Shown here: piece by piece, positions 1 through 7,969 of the stretch
Numbering within the stretch: the stretch's first letter is position 1
How the letters are laid out: every line of letters starts with the position of its first letter
Source: Vogesella indigofera
Lineage (GTDB): Bacteria > Pseudomonadota > Gammaproteobacteria > Burkholderiales > Chromobacteriaceae
Reading direction: 5' to 3'
NCBI RefSeq assembly: GCF_028548395.1
Contig: NZ_JAQQLA010000001.1
Location: 62,001 to 126,000, forward strand
DNA: 64,000 nucleotides
Notes under the pieces: model-generated
What the model was told of the DNA's origin: nothing
The model's input: the letters and a program-made list of their open reading frames with translations, nothing else
Databases searched by the model: none
Program-made: the position numbers and the translations under genes

Positions 1-109
1 CTTATATTTTCTGCCAAAACTGTTGAAATCGGGTTGCGTTGTTGCCAGGATTCGGCTTGAAATTGGCATCGGCAATAGCCAGTCATCCATTTTGTAGGAC
101 GGAATAGCA

Positions 110-568
110 ATGAAACTGGACGCAATCGATCGGCGCATTCTCAAGGCACTGCAGCGGGACGGGCGCCTGCAGAACATCGAGCTGGCCCGCGAGGTCGGGC
201 TTTCGCCGTCACCCTGCCTGCGGCGGGTACGCTTGCTGGAGGAGGCGGGGGTCATTGAGCACTATGTGGCGGTGGTCAACGCCGCCAAGGTGGGCAAAGG
301 GCTGACCGTCTTCGCCCGCATCTGGTTGACGGGGCAGGACGCCGAGACGGTCGATCATTTCACCGATGCGATCAGGCAGCTGCCACAGGTGGTGGAGTGC
401 CATTTGATGGCCGGGGACTGCGATTTCCTGTTGCGCATCGTGGCGGCCGATCTCGATGACTACCGGCAATTCCAGATCGAGCACCTCACCCGCATCAAGG
501 GGGTACAGAACGTCAAGACGGAAATCCCGATGCAAAAGATCAAGCTGACTTCGGCAATACCGGTGTGA
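110..568 (+). CDS. Lrp/AsnC-family transcriptional regulator
   Basis: A 152-residue protein with the standard Lrp/AsnC layout: an N-terminal winged helix-turn-helix (about residues 5-60, with LAREVGLSPSPCLRRVRLLE as the recognition region) and a C-terminal RAM effector domain (about 65-145). The length is normal for the family. AGGA lies about 9 bases before the ATG. Lrp proteins sense amino acids or related metabolites and often regulate a neighbouring gene, but here the next gene is convergent, so the target may be upstream of the window. The effector is unknown. It is the first of three Lrp paralogues in the window. Confidence 0.93.
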   Translation: MKLDAIDRRILKALQRDGRLQNIELAREVGLSPSPCLRRVRLLEEAGVIEHYVAVVNAAKVGKGLTVFARIWLTGQDAETVDHFTDAIRQLPQVVECHLMAGDCDFLLRIVAADLDDYRQFQIEHLTRIKGVQNVKTEIPMQKIKLTSAIPV

Positions 569-609
569 ACGGCCCGCGCTGGCAAACGGCGGCGGCGCGG
601 ACCGGCGCA

Positions 610-643
610 GGGGCGGGCTCTGGCCGATAAGCCGGCCCGCCCC
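610..643. terminator. GC-rich inverted repeat after the Lrp gene
   Basis: Nine-base arms GGGGCGGGC and GCCCGCCCC lie 42 bases past the Lrp stop. There is no T-run directly after, so this is a probable 3'-end hairpin, not a clear intrinsic terminator. Confidence 0.45.
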
Positions 644-652
644 TCAATGCAG

Positions 653-679
653 AAAAGCCGGCCCCAGGCAGGAGCCGGC
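653..679 (-). terminator. Rho-independent terminator of the leftward hydrolase operon
   Basis: Read leftward, GCCGGCTCC pairs with GGGGCCGGC (one G-U pair) and is followed by TTTTC. It lies 22 bases beyond the stop of the alpha/beta hydrolase and would end the rraA-aminotransferase-hydrolase transcript. Confidence 0.6.
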
Positions 680-700
680 CAGGATCAGGCGTGGCGGTAG

Positions 701-1519
701 TTACCCGGTGTGACGCTCGCCGGCGATAAAGTCGGCAAGCTGCTGCCACATGAACAGCGGGTTGGAGTACATCGGAAAGTGGCCGCAATGCGGCACTTCG
801 CTGAGTCTCACCCCGTGCTGCTCGATATGCGCCAGATAGCTGAGGCCGGCATTCTGCGCGCCGTACATGAACATCTTGCGGCACGGCAGGGCCAGAAACT
901 GTTCCATCAGCCGGCCGTGATCCGACAACGCCACCATCGATTCAAAAATGCCGCGCACCGCCGCGGCGCGCACCTTGTGGCGCAGGCTGGCGGCGTACAG
1001 GGCGCTGGCGTAGGCCGGGGCGTGGCGGGTGCGCTCGATGAAGTCATCGAAAAACGCCTCGGCGTCGGCATTCGGGTAGGCGATGATCTGGCGGCTCAGA
1101 AAGCAGTCTTCCGGCGCGATATTGCCTTCGATATCGGTAAAGCTGAGCACGCGTTCGCCCAGCTGGCTGGCCAGCAGCAAGGCTGTGAGGCCGCCCATGG
1201 AGTGGCCGACCAGATGGAAGCGCGCCACCCGGTAGTGCGCCAGCACCTGTAGTGCGGTTTGCAGCAGCAGGTTGATCGACACCTGCGTCAGCTCGGCGCA
1301 AACCGTGTCGCCGCAGCCGGGGGCGTCGTAGGCGATGAACGGATGCCCGTCGAAGGCGGCATGCTGCACGATGTCGGCGTAGTCCTCCTTGCTCGAGCCG
1401 AAGCCGTGCAGAAACAGGATCGGCGCCTTGTCGCCGCCGCGGTGAATCGCGGCGATGTCGACGGCCACGCCATCGATGTCGAACGCCAGCCGCTGGCTGG
1501 CAAATTGTTGGCTTGTCAT
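701..1519 (-). CDS. Alpha/beta-fold hydrolase
   Basis: A 272-residue alpha/beta hydrolase. HGFGSSKED is the oxyanion-hole region near residue 38, GHSMGG is the nucleophile elbow (Ser107), and the C-terminal PHCGHF supplies the likely catalytic His (near 247). The ATG at 1519 is preferred over a TTG twelve bases upstream because GGAA stands 6 bases before it. This is the last gene of the leftward operon, separated from the aminotransferase by a hairpin repeat. It could release a small ester or amide substrate for the upstream enzymes; the sequence does not reveal the substrate. It resembles the general fold 1 carboxylesterase/lactonase group. Confidence 0.85.
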   Translation of the reverse strand: MTSQQFASQRLAFDIDGVAVDIAAIHRGGDKAPILFLHGFGSSKEDYADIVQHAAFDGHPFIAYDAPGCGDTVCAELTQVSINLLLQTALQVLAHYRVARFHLVGHSMGGLTALLLASQLGERVLSFTDIEGNIAPEDCFLSRQIIAYPNADAEAFFDDFIERTRHAPAYASALYAASLRHKVRAAAVRGIFESMVALSDHGRLMEQFLALPCRKMFMYGAQNAGLSYLAHIEQHGVRLSEVPHCGHFPMYSNPLFMWQQLADFIAGERHTG

Positions 1520-1540
1520 GCGGTGTTCCAATCAGTCGCG

Positions 1541-1580
1541 GCACTGCGGCCAACCTTGAGCCCAAGGTTGGCCGCAGTGC
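1541..1580. repeat. GCGGCCAACCTTG repeat, perfect inverted pair
   Basis: Two 18-base arms (GCACTGCGGCCAACCTTG and its exact complement) surround a 4-base AGCC loop. This is an inverted pair of the dispersed repeat described in the findings. It sits in the 71-base gap between aminotransferase and hydrolase in the same operon, with no T-run, so an mRNA-processing or stability role is more likely than full termination. Confidence 0.8.
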
Positions 1581-1590
1581 TGGGTTGCAA

Positions 1591-2808
1591 TTAACGGGTG
1601 GTCATCACCGCGCTACAGAACTCGCCGATCGCCGTGCACGCCTGCTGCAGCGCGGCGTCGTCCAGTGCATAGGCGATGCGGATATAGGGCGCCAAGCCAA
1701 AGGCGCTGCCCTGTACCACCGCGACGCCGGCTTCATTCAGCAGTGCCAGCGCCACGTCTTCGTCGCTGGCCAGCAATTTGCCGGCCGGGCTGGTCTTGCC
1801 CAGCAGTTCCTCGCAGCAGGCAAACACGTAGAACGCGCCGCCGGGCCGGGCGCAGGACAGCCCCGGCGTGGCGTTGAGCTGGCGCAGCATGCGGTCGCGG
1901 CGGGTCTCGAACACCTCGCGCGAGCGGGTGATGAAGTCCTGCGGCCCGGTCAGCGCGGCCAACGCCGCCTGCTGCGAGATGGCGCAGGCACCAGAGGTCT
2001 GCTGCCCCTGCAGTTTTTCCATCGCCTGCAGCAGCCAGCGCGGGCCGGTGGCGTAGCCGATGCGCCAGCCGGTCATCGCGTAGGCCTTGGACACCCCGTT
2101 CATGGTCAGGGTGCGCGCCTGCAGCCGCGGCTCGACCTGTGCCAGGGTAAAGAACGGCTGGCCGTCGAACAGCAGGTGTTCGTAGATGTCGTCGGCCAGC
2201 ACCAGCACCTGCGGCTGATCCAGCAGCACCTGCGCCAGCGCCAGCAGCTCGTCGCGGCCATACACCACGCCGGTGGGGTTGGATGGTGAGTTCAGGATCA
2301 GCCAGCGCGTCTGCGGGGTGATGGCGGCGGCCAGCGTTGCCGCCGTCAGCTTGAAGCCGCTGTCGTGGCCGCAGGCCACCACCACCGGCCGCGCGCCGCA
2401 CAGCTGCACGATTTCCGGGTAGCTCACCCAGTACGGCGCCGGCACGATCACCTCGTCGCCCTCGTTCAGGGTGGCGGCCAGCGCGTTGAAGATCACCTGC
2501 TTGCCGCCGGAGCAGACAATGGTGTCCTGCCATTGCACATCCAGACCGTTTTCGCGGCGGAACTTGCTGGCTACCGCCTCGCGCAGCGCGCGGGTGCCGG
2601 CCACCTGGGTGTAGCGGGTGTGACCGCCGTTGATGGCGGCGATGGCGGCGGCGCGGATGTGTTGCGGGGTGTCGAAATCCGGTTCGCCGGCACACAGCGA
2701 GATGATGTTGATGCCGGCGGCACGCAGCGCGGCCACGCGGTCCATCACCTTGTAGGTGGCGGAGGGTTTGGCCGTGGCCAGGTGTTTGTTCAGGTATTGG
2801 GTGCTCAT
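1591..2808 (-). CDS. Class I/II PLP-dependent aminotransferase
   Basis: A 405-residue fold-type I aminotransferase of the aspartate/aromatic (AAT-I gamma-like) group. Visible are SLCAGEPDFDTP near residue 38, the SPSNPTGVVY substrate/cofactor loop, the DDIYEHLLFD cofactor-binding Asp-Tyr region, the Schiff-base lysine in MNGVSKAYAMTG and the arginine of GWRIGY. It begins two bases after the first rraA paralogue ends and follows GAGAGGG. Co-transcription with three RraA-like aldolase/decarboxylase candidates suggests that it makes a 4-hydroxy-2-oxo acid from the matching amino acid. That is inference: the family is promiscuous. Confidence 0.9.
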   Translation of the reverse strand: MSTQYLNKHLATAKPSATYKVMDRVAALRAAGINIISLCAGEPDFDTPQHIRAAAIAAINGGHTRYTQVAGTRALREAVASKFRRENGLDVQWQDTIVCSGGKQVIFNALAATLNEGDEVIVPAPYWVSYPEIVQLCGARPVVVACGHDSGFKLTAATLAAAITPQTRWLILNSPSNPTGVVYGRDELLALAQVLLDQPQVLVLADDIYEHLLFDGQPFFTLAQVEPRLQARTLTMNGVSKAYAMTGWRIGYATGPRWLLQAMEKLQGQQTSGACAISQQAALAALTGPQDFITRSREVFETRRDRMLRQLNATPGLSCARPGGAFYVFACCEELLGKTSPAGKLLASDEDVALALLNEAGVAVVQGSAFGLAPYIRIAYALDDAALQQACTAIGEFCSAVMTTR

Positions 2809-2810
2809 GG

Positions 2811-3449
2811 TTATGCCCTCTCGCGCCAGTGGTCGAGGCCCATCAGCTGCAGGGTGGTCGCGCCCTGGCTCAGCTGGCTCATCATCACGCTTTCCTTGGC
2901 GGCACGCGCTTCACCGGCCTGCAGCGTGTCGGCTACCGCGGCGGCGGGCACGATGATCACGCCGTCATCGTCGGCCACCACCAGATCGCCGGCGGCCACC
3001 GCGACGCCGCCAAAAATCATCGGCAAACCGACCGCCGGCGCGCTGGCCTTCACCGTGCCGCGCACAGACACGCCGCGGGCAAACACCGGAAAGTGGCGCT
3101 TGCCGATGGCGGCGACATCGCGCACACCGCCGTTGATCACCAGCCCGGCGATGCCGGCGGCCTCGGCGGCGACGGTCAGCACCTCGCCCCAGTAGCCGGC
3201 GATGAAGTCGCCGGTATCCACCACCAGCACGCTGCCGCGCGGCGCGCGCTCCAGCGCGATGTGGATGGACAGGTTGTCACCGGGGGAGCAGACCAGCGGG
3301 TAGGCCGGCGCGGCGATGAAGGCGCCGGGCCACAGGCTGCGAATCTGCGGGTCCACCGCGCAAGGTTGGCCGCAGGCCTCGTACAGCGTGGCGCTGCCCA
3401 GCACGGCGCAGCGTGCGGCCAACGTTGGCTTGTGTTCAGCAGTGTTCAT
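2811..3449 (-). CDS. RraA-fold protein 1 (HMG/CHA aldolase-like)
   Basis: A 212-residue RraA/dimethylmenaquinone methyltransferase-fold protein. The family active-site Arg-Asp is present as GGVRD (Arg110-Asp111), with the YWGEVLTVAA segment upstream and the ADDDGVIIVP strand downstream. Characterised relatives are 4-hydroxy-4-methyl-2-oxoglutarate and 4-carboxy-4-hydroxy-2-oxoadipate aldolases and oxaloacetate decarboxylase. The ATG overlaps the TGA of paralogue 2 by one base and follows AGGAA, so it is preferred over a GTG one codon upstream. The menG name sometimes applied to this fold would be wrong. Confidence 0.85.
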   Translation of the reverse strand: MNTAEHKPTLAARCAVLGSATLYEACGQPCAVDPQIRSLWPGAFIAAPAYPLVCSPGDNLSIHIALERAPRGSVLVVDTGDFIAGYWGEVLTVAAEAAGIAGLVINGGVRDVAAIGKRHFPVFARGVSVRGTVKASAPAVGLPMIFGGVAVAAGDLVVADDDGVIIVPAAAVADTLQAGEARAAKESVMMSQLSQGATTLQLMGLDHWRERA

Positions 3450-4111
3450 CACGCTTTCCTTTGCAGTGTGTGGTAACCCAGCGCCGCACGCGCGGCGGCC
3501 AGGGGGCTGCCCTGCGCCAGCTGCTGGCGGATCGCCGCTTCCACCGTCTCGATCTGCTGCGCCAGCGCCGCCACCTCGGCGGCGCGCTCGCGCGGCACCA
3601 CCACCACACCGTTGGCGTCGGCCACCACGATGTCGCGGGCGGCGACACGGGCGGTGCCGATCGACACCGTGCCACCCACCGCTTCCACCTGCACCCGGTC
3701 CTTGCCGGTGCGCATGAAACGGCCCCTGGAGAACATCGGATAGCCGTCATCCAGCACCTTGTTGACGTCGCGGCACACGCCGTCGATCACGGTGCCGGCG
3801 ATCTGCCGCAGCCCGGCGTACTGGGTCATGATGTCGCCCCACACCGTGCAATCCGTGCGGCCATCGTTGTCGATCACCACCACGTCGCCAGCGGCGACCT
3901 CGTCGATGAAATCGCCGACGCTGCCGGCCGGGCTGCTGGCGGCCACATACTTGACGGTAAACGCCGGCCCCACCACCACCTGGCGGTAGTTGTCCAGCGG
4001 CATGATGCCCAGGCACTGCCCCGCCAGCCCCAGCTTGTCCATGGCATCGGATACGCCGGCGCTATCCAGCCCGGCAAACAGGGCCACCAGTTCGCGATCT
4101 GCCGCGTTCAT
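3449..4111 (-). CDS. RraA-fold protein 2
   Basis: A 220-residue second RraA paralogue with GDIMTQYAG, GVCRD (Arg114-Asp115) and ADANGVVVVP, so the divalent-metal and substrate-anchoring residues appear intact. Its start overlaps the stop of paralogue 3 (ATGA) and follows GGAGGG. It is only distantly similar to paralogue 1, sharing mostly the catalytic motifs, which suggests a different substrate and not a recent duplication. It may form homo- or hetero-oligomers with its neighbours, since RraA proteins are trimers or hexamers; this is untested. Confidence 0.85.
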   Translation of the reverse strand: MNAADRELVALFAGLDSAGVSDAMDKLGLAGQCLGIMPLDNYRQVVVGPAFTVKYVAASSPAGSVGDFIDEVAAGDVVVIDNDGRTDCTVWGDIMTQYAGLRQIAGTVIDGVCRDVNKVLDDGYPMFSRGRFMRTGKDRVQVEAVGGTVSIGTARVAARDIVVADANGVVVVPRERAAEVAALAQQIETVEAAIRQQLAQGSPLAAARAALGYHTLQRKA

Positions 4112-4776
4112 TTGCCGCCCTCCTGCTGAATGGCGTCGAATTGCCGGTCGTGCATCACCTCTGCCACCGAGCGGCCGCTGCGCACCGCCGCCACCATGCC
4201 GTGCTGGCGCGCCGCGATGCGCTCGGCCAGATCCAGCACCGTCTCGATATGTGCCGCCGGCACAAACACCGTGCCGCAGCGATCGGCCAGCACGTAGTCG
4301 CCTTCTTCGACTTGCACACCGGCCATGTTCACCGGCTGGCCGGACGACAGCTGGATCACGCGGTTGCGCGCGCTGATCATGGTGACGCCGCGGCCATACA
4401 GCGGGTAGCCGATGTCAGCGCTGCCGTCGATGTCGCGGCTGAGGCCGTCGATCACCGTGCCGCGCACACCCTTCACCTGCGCGGCATTGGCCAGGATGTC
4501 ACCCCAGCAGGAAATGCCGTCCACGCCGCCGGCGATCACCAGCACGCGCTCCGTGCTGTCGATGGCGGCGATCACCGGCGAGATCAGGTGCACCGTCGGC
4601 GCCGCATCGGTCTTTCGGCCCAGCTGCACGGTGCTGGCGCGGCCAACCAGCTTGGGGCAGTCCCACAGCGGGCGCAGGCCATAGCTGGCGCCGGGCAGAT
4701 TGAGGAAATCGAGCGCGTCGGACAGCGTGTTGCTGTCCTGCTGCTGCAAACGTGCGAGTAAAGAAGGCTGGCTCAT
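4108..4776 (-). CDS. RraA-fold protein 3
   Basis: The 222-residue third RraA paralogue and first gene of the leftward operon. It has WGDILANAA and GLSRD (Arg114-Asp115), but the usual acidic AD-x-DG strand reads ADRCGTVFVP, so the pocket may differ. AGGAG stands before the ATG. The promoter must lie in the 105-base gap shared with the divergent LysR gene. Three non-identical RraA proteins in translationally coupled order suggest either sequential chemistry on related hydroxy-oxo acids or a hetero-oligomer. Confidence 0.85.
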   Translation of the reverse strand: MSQPSLLARLQQQDSNTLSDALDFLNLPGASYGLRPLWDCPKLVGRASTVQLGRKTDAAPTVHLISPVIAAIDSTERVLVIAGGVDGISCWGDILANAAQVKGVRGTVIDGLSRDIDGSADIGYPLYGRGVTMISARNRVIQLSSGQPVNMAGVQVEEGDYVLADRCGTVFVPAAHIETVLDLAERIAARQHGMVAAVRSGRSVAEVMHDRQFDAIQQEGGK

Positions 4777-4827
4777 CGGACTCTCCTGTTGGGGGCTTGT
4801 GTGCCGCTACTTTCCGCCCTACAGTTC

Positions 4828-4875
4828 GATAGGTAAATTCCGAAATTTGTAACGTTTACATACGCCAAACCTATC
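4828..4875. promoter_or_regulatory. Probable LysR operator between lysR and the rraA operon
   Basis: GATAGGT (4828-4834) and ACCTATC (4869-4875) form a widely spaced inverted repeat. Centred inside it is TGTAA-N3-TTACA (4848-4860). This nested dyad in a short divergent gap is the usual arrangement for a LysR-type regulator controlling its divergent operon. Confidence 0.5.
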
Positions 4876-4881
4876 AAAAAC

Positions 4882-5787
4882 ATGATCAACTTTCGTCTCA
4901 TCCGCCACCTGTGGCTGTTCCTGGCCGTGGCCGAGGAACAGCACTTCGGCCGCGCCGCCAAGCGCCTCGGTATGTCGCAACCGCCGCTGACCGAGCAGAT
5001 CCAGATCCTGGAACAGGCACTGAAGGTGAAGCTGTTCGAGCGTTCGCGCCGCGGCGCGCAGCTGACGGCGGTGGGGCAGGCGATCCTGCCGGCGATGAAG
5101 AAATTCGCCGAGCAGCTGGAAAGCCTGGAGCTGGCGGTACGCGAGGCGGCCGCCGGGCAGATCGGCACCATCACCATCGGCGCGATCACCTCGGCGATTC
5201 TGGACGTGCTGCCGGGCCTGATCGAACAGATCAAGCAGCAGCACCCGGGACTGACGGTGGCGGTAAAGGAAATCGACAGCTACGAGGCGCTGCCGGCGCT
5301 GCTCAGCGGCGATATCGACCTGGCATTTGCGCGGCTGGAAGGCGATCTGGGCGAGCACATCAGCGCACTGCCGCTACGAGAAGACAAGTTGGCCGTGGCA
5401 TTGCCGGCGACGCACCCGCTGTGCGGCCAGGTGCAGCTGGCGCTGCACGATCTGGCCGGCGAGGATTTCATCATGTTCGCGCGCAAGGTCAGCCCGATCT
5501 CGTTCGACCGGCTGACCGCGGCCTGCCACAGCAGCGGCTTTTCACCGCGCATCCTGCACGAGGTGCGCTCGGTGACGTCGCAGATTGCGTTTGTCGGCTG
5601 CAATCAGGGCGTGGCGCTGGTGCCGGCGTCGGTGCAGGGCATGGCGCCGCCCAGCGTGGTGATCCGGCCGCTGGCGGACGAGCTGCACGTGGTCACCACC
5701 GCCATGGCCTGGAACACGCAGCGGCAGAACCATCTGCTTGCCGCGGTGCTGGAGACGGTGCGCAGCTACAGCGCGGCCAATGGCTGA
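4882..5787 (+). CDS. LysR-family regulator of the rraA-aminotransferase operon
   Basis: A 301-residue LTTR. The winged helix-turn-helix covers residues 1-60 (FLAVAEEQHFGRAAKRLGMS, QPPLTEQIQILEQ) and the type 2 periplasmic-binding-like effector domain about 90-295, with FARKVSPISFD and GVALVPASVQG as typical pocket segments. The helix is close to the CatM/BenM/CbnR branch that senses small carboxylic acids. It is transcribed divergently from the three rraA genes and probably activates them in response to the pathway substrate. The effector is not known. Confidence 0.92.
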   Translation: MINFRLIRHLWLFLAVAEEQHFGRAAKRLGMSQPPLTEQIQILEQALKVKLFERSRRGAQLTAVGQAILPAMKKFAEQLESLELAVREAAAGQIGTITIGAITSAILDVLPGLIEQIKQQHPGLTVAVKEIDSYEALPALLSGDIDLAFARLEGDLGEHISALPLREDKLAVALPATHPLCGQVQLALHDLAGEDFIMFARKVSPISFDRLTAACHSSGFSPRILHEVRSVTSQIAFVGCNQGVALVPASVQGMAPPSVVIRPLADELHVVTTAMAWNTQRQNHLLAAVLETVRSYSAANG

Positions 5788-5798
5788 GCCGCCGCGCT

Positions 5799-5813
5799 TG
5801 CGGCCAACCTTGG
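5799..5813 (+). repeat. GCGGCCAACCTTG repeat, single copy
   Basis: TGCGGCCAACCTTGG lies in the 37-base gap between two convergent genes, with a partial second CGGCCAAC right after. Confidence 0.7.
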
Positions 5814-5824
5814 ACGGCCAACGA

Positions 5825-6724
5825 TCAGCGCCGGCTGGCCAGCAGCACCCCGGCAATCACCAGCACCGTGCCGGCCAGCTGCGACAGCGACACCGCCTCG
5901 TCCAGCAGCCACCAGCCAAAGAAGATGGTCAACGCCGGGCCGAGGGTGCCAATCAGCACCGCGCGGGCGGCGCCAATGTGGCGGATCGCCAACGACTGCC
6001 AGATGATGGGCAGGATGGTGGAAAACAGCGCCATGCCCAGGCTGTAGCCATACACCGGCGCCGGCAGCAGCAACTGCTGCCACGGCCGGCTGAGCAGGAA
6101 GTGCAGCGCCACGGCCGCGGTCGCCACCAGGATGGACAGCAGCGAAAAGCGCATTGCCCCCAGCCGCTTGATGGCCACTTCCGAGCCGGCGCTGTACAGC
6201 GCGTACAGCACCGCGCAGCCAAATACAAAACCGGCACCGAGCGCCACGCGGTGCACATCGCTGCTCTGGCTGGCGTCATGCACGAAGGCAATCGCAATCC
6301 CGGCATAGGACAGCATTGCGGCCAGCATGATGCTGCGCTCCATCGGCTTGCCCAGGAACAGCACGCCGATCAGGATGGTGAGGGTGGGGTAGGTGAACAG
6401 GATCAGCCGTTCCAGCCCGGCGGAAATGTACTGCAGGCCATAGAAATCGAGCATGCTGGAGCCGTAGTAGCCGATGCCGCCCAGCAGTAGCAGCATGCCG
6501 ATATCGCGCCGCGACAGCCGCGGCATGCCCCGCAATACCGGCACGCAGGCGAGCAGTACAAAGGGCAGGCAAAACACCATTCTCAGCGTCAGCAGGGTGA
6601 CGGCGTCCACCGGCGCGGCGGCGTAGGCAAGCTTGACGAAGATGGCCTTAAAGGAAAAGCCGAAGGCGGCCAGAAAGGCAAAAATCACCCCCAGCCGGTC
6701 GGGCTTGCTCAGGATAGTTCTCAC
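5825..6724 (-). CDS. EamA/DMT-family transporter
   Basis: A 299-residue integral membrane protein with about ten hydrophobic segments arranged as two EamA repeats, the drug/metabolite transporter architecture. Members export amino acids, purines and other metabolites in the inner membrane. The first usable codon is a GTG at 6724; no clear Shine-Dalgarno sequence precedes it, so the exact start is uncertain by a few residues. It converges on the LysR gene and is not in an obvious operon. The substrate cannot be read from the sequence. Confidence 0.85.
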   Translation of the reverse strand: MRTILSKPDRLGVIFAFLAAFGFSFKAIFVKLAYAAAPVDAVTLLTLRMVFCLPFVLLACVPVLRGMPRLSRRDIGMLLLLGGIGYYGSSMLDFYGLQYISAGLERLILFTYPTLTILIGVLFLGKPMERSIMLAAMLSYAGIAIAFVHDASQSSDVHRVALGAGFVFGCAVLYALYSAGSEVAIKRLGAMRFSLLSILVATAAVALHFLLSRPWQQLLLPAPVYGYSLGMALFSTILPIIWQSLAIRHIGAARAVLIGTLGPALTIFFGWWLLDEAVSLSQLAGTVLVIAGVLLASRR

Positions 6725-6905
6725 AGGTGCGATCTCGAAAGCGGTCAGCCCTCATGCTCGTTGTTGACGCCGGCGCTGTGAAATACCTTTTACCTAAGCT
6801 GGTGATAGGCAGAACGTATCAGAGCGCGCCGCCCGCACTGGCGCGGCAACACGCCTCGAGCGTGATTGAACGAGGCGCTGGAATATTACCCGCTAACAGC
6901 AACCG

Positions 6906-6934
6906 GCTGCTTCCAAAATGGAAGCAGCTTTTTT
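6906..6934 (+). terminator. Orphan rho-independent terminator
   Basis: GCTGCTTCC and GGAAGCAGC form a 9-bp stem with an AAAAT loop, followed by six T. No convincing protein gene ends upstream on this strand, so it may close an unannotated small RNA somewhere between 6730 and 6934. That stretch also has a CGCCTCG/CGAGGCG hairpin at 6852-6877. Confidence 0.65.
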
Positions 6935-7270
6935 ATTGGGCAAGTAAAAACACCATCTGCTGATGGTTAATCAATTGATTAAATTCAATGGAGATTGAAT
7001 GTGGTCATTTAATTAGTGCCAAAATTTTATATTAATATCGGTTTTTGTTTTTTCTGCCAAGCTTGGTCGATGCGCTGCCGGGCGCCTGTTTTCAATATGG
7101 CCAGGGTATTTATTAAATACCTCGCGGGTATGGAATTGTTGGTAATTTGCTTTTGAACCTCGGTTCAACAGTCAGGAGGGGGCACACCCTCCATCCATAC
7201 CAACGGTTCGTCGGTTTGCGACGAACACACTACACATCTGCATCCGGCAGCGGATGACGCGAGAGAGAGC
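6935..7270. other. AT-rich regulatory region upstream of pcaI
   Basis: No gene is seen in this 336-base stretch. It is clearly more AT-rich than its surroundings and packed with dyads. These are a perfect 16-bp palindrome TTAATCAATTGATTAA (6967-6982), ATTCAAT/ATTGAAT (6983-7000), TTGAACC-TC-GGTTCAA (7153-7168) and GTTCGTCG/CGACGAAC (7206-7226), plus the ATAC-N7-GTAT pair listed separately. The GTTCG dyad resembles operators of IclR-type PcaR/PobR regulators; this is a suggestion only. Confidence 0.5.
7095..7131 (+). promoter_or_regulatory. Tandem CatM/BenM-type operator upstream of pcaI
   Basis: ATAT-N7-GTAT at 7095-7109 (one mismatch) and a perfect ATAC-N7-GTAT at 7117-7131 lie 22 bp apart, 140 bases before pcaI. 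This is the binding pattern known for CatM and BenM, and the same spacing precedes catB and the MFS gene in this window. Confidence 0.65.
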
Positions 7271-7957
7271 ATGATAGACAAGACTGTATCTTCCCTTGAA
7301 GAGGCCGTGGCCGGCATCTTTGACGGGGCCACGGTGATGATCGGCGGCTTTGGCATCGCCGGCCAGCCGGCCGAGCTGATCGATGCCCTGATCGCCCACG
7401 GCGCCCGCGACCTCACCATCGTCAACAACAATGCCGGCAACGGCGAGATCGGCCTCGCAGCGCTGCTCAAGGCGCGGCGGGTGAAGAAGATCATCTGTTC
7501 CTTCCCGCGACAGGCGGATTCCCAGGTTTTCGACGCGCTGTACCACGCCGGCGAGATCGAGCTGGAGCTGGTACCACAGGGCAATCTGGCGGCGCGCATC
7601 CAGGCCGCCGGCGCCGGCCTTGGCGCCATCTACACGCCGACCGGCTACGGCACCCTGCTGGCCGAGGGCAAGGAGACGCGCGAGATCGACGGCAAGCACT
7701 ACGTACTGGAGTACCCGATCCGGGCGGATTTCGCGCTGATCAAGGCGTTCCGTGGCGACCGCTGGGGCAATCTGGTGTACCGCAAGGCGGCGCGCAACTT
7801 CGGCCCGATCATGGCCACCGCCGCGGCCGTCACCATTGCCCAGGTCGGCGAAGTGGTGCCGCTGGGCGCGCTGGACCCGGAGTCCATCGTCACCCCCGGC
7901 ATTTTCGTACAACGCGTTGTGGCAGTGCCGGGCCTCGCCCAGGCGCGCGTCGCCTGA
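7271..7957 (+). CDS. pcaI: 3-oxoadipate CoA-transferase, subunit A
   Basis: A 228-residue subunit of the succinyl-CoA:3-oxoadipate CoA-transferase, which activates 3-oxoadipate to 3-oxoadipyl-CoA in the cytoplasm. GGFGIAGQPAELIDAL near residue 23 is the family glycine-rich CoA-binding region, followed by NNNAGNGEIGLA. The length matches the separate A subunits of family I CoA-transferases. GAGAGAGAGC precedes the ATG. It is first in pcaIJFD, 12 bases before pcaJ. The context with thiolase, enol-lactonase and cat/ben genes favours PcaI over acetoacetate-specific ScoA/AtoD. Confidence 0.93.
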   Translation: MIDKTVSSLEEAVAGIFDGATVMIGGFGIAGQPAELIDALIAHGARDLTIVNNNAGNGEIGLAALLKARRVKKIICSFPRQADSQVFDALYHAGEIELELVPQGNLAARIQAAGAGLGAIYTPTGYGTLLAEGKETREIDGKHYVLEYPIRADFALIKAFRGDRWGNLVYRKAARNFGPIMATAAAVTIAQVGEVVPLGALDPESIVTPGIFVQRVVAVPGLAQARVA

Positions 7958-7969
7958 GGGAGCAAGCGC

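Noticed and set aside
2811..4776. Naming the three RraA proteins as demethylmenaquinone methyltransferases (MenG)
   Set aside because: That is an old misannotation of the RraA fold; no SAM-binding motif is present.
6727..6963. 78-residue open frame across the orphan terminator
   Set aside because: It reads through a strong terminator, has no ribosome site, and has no recognisable sequence.
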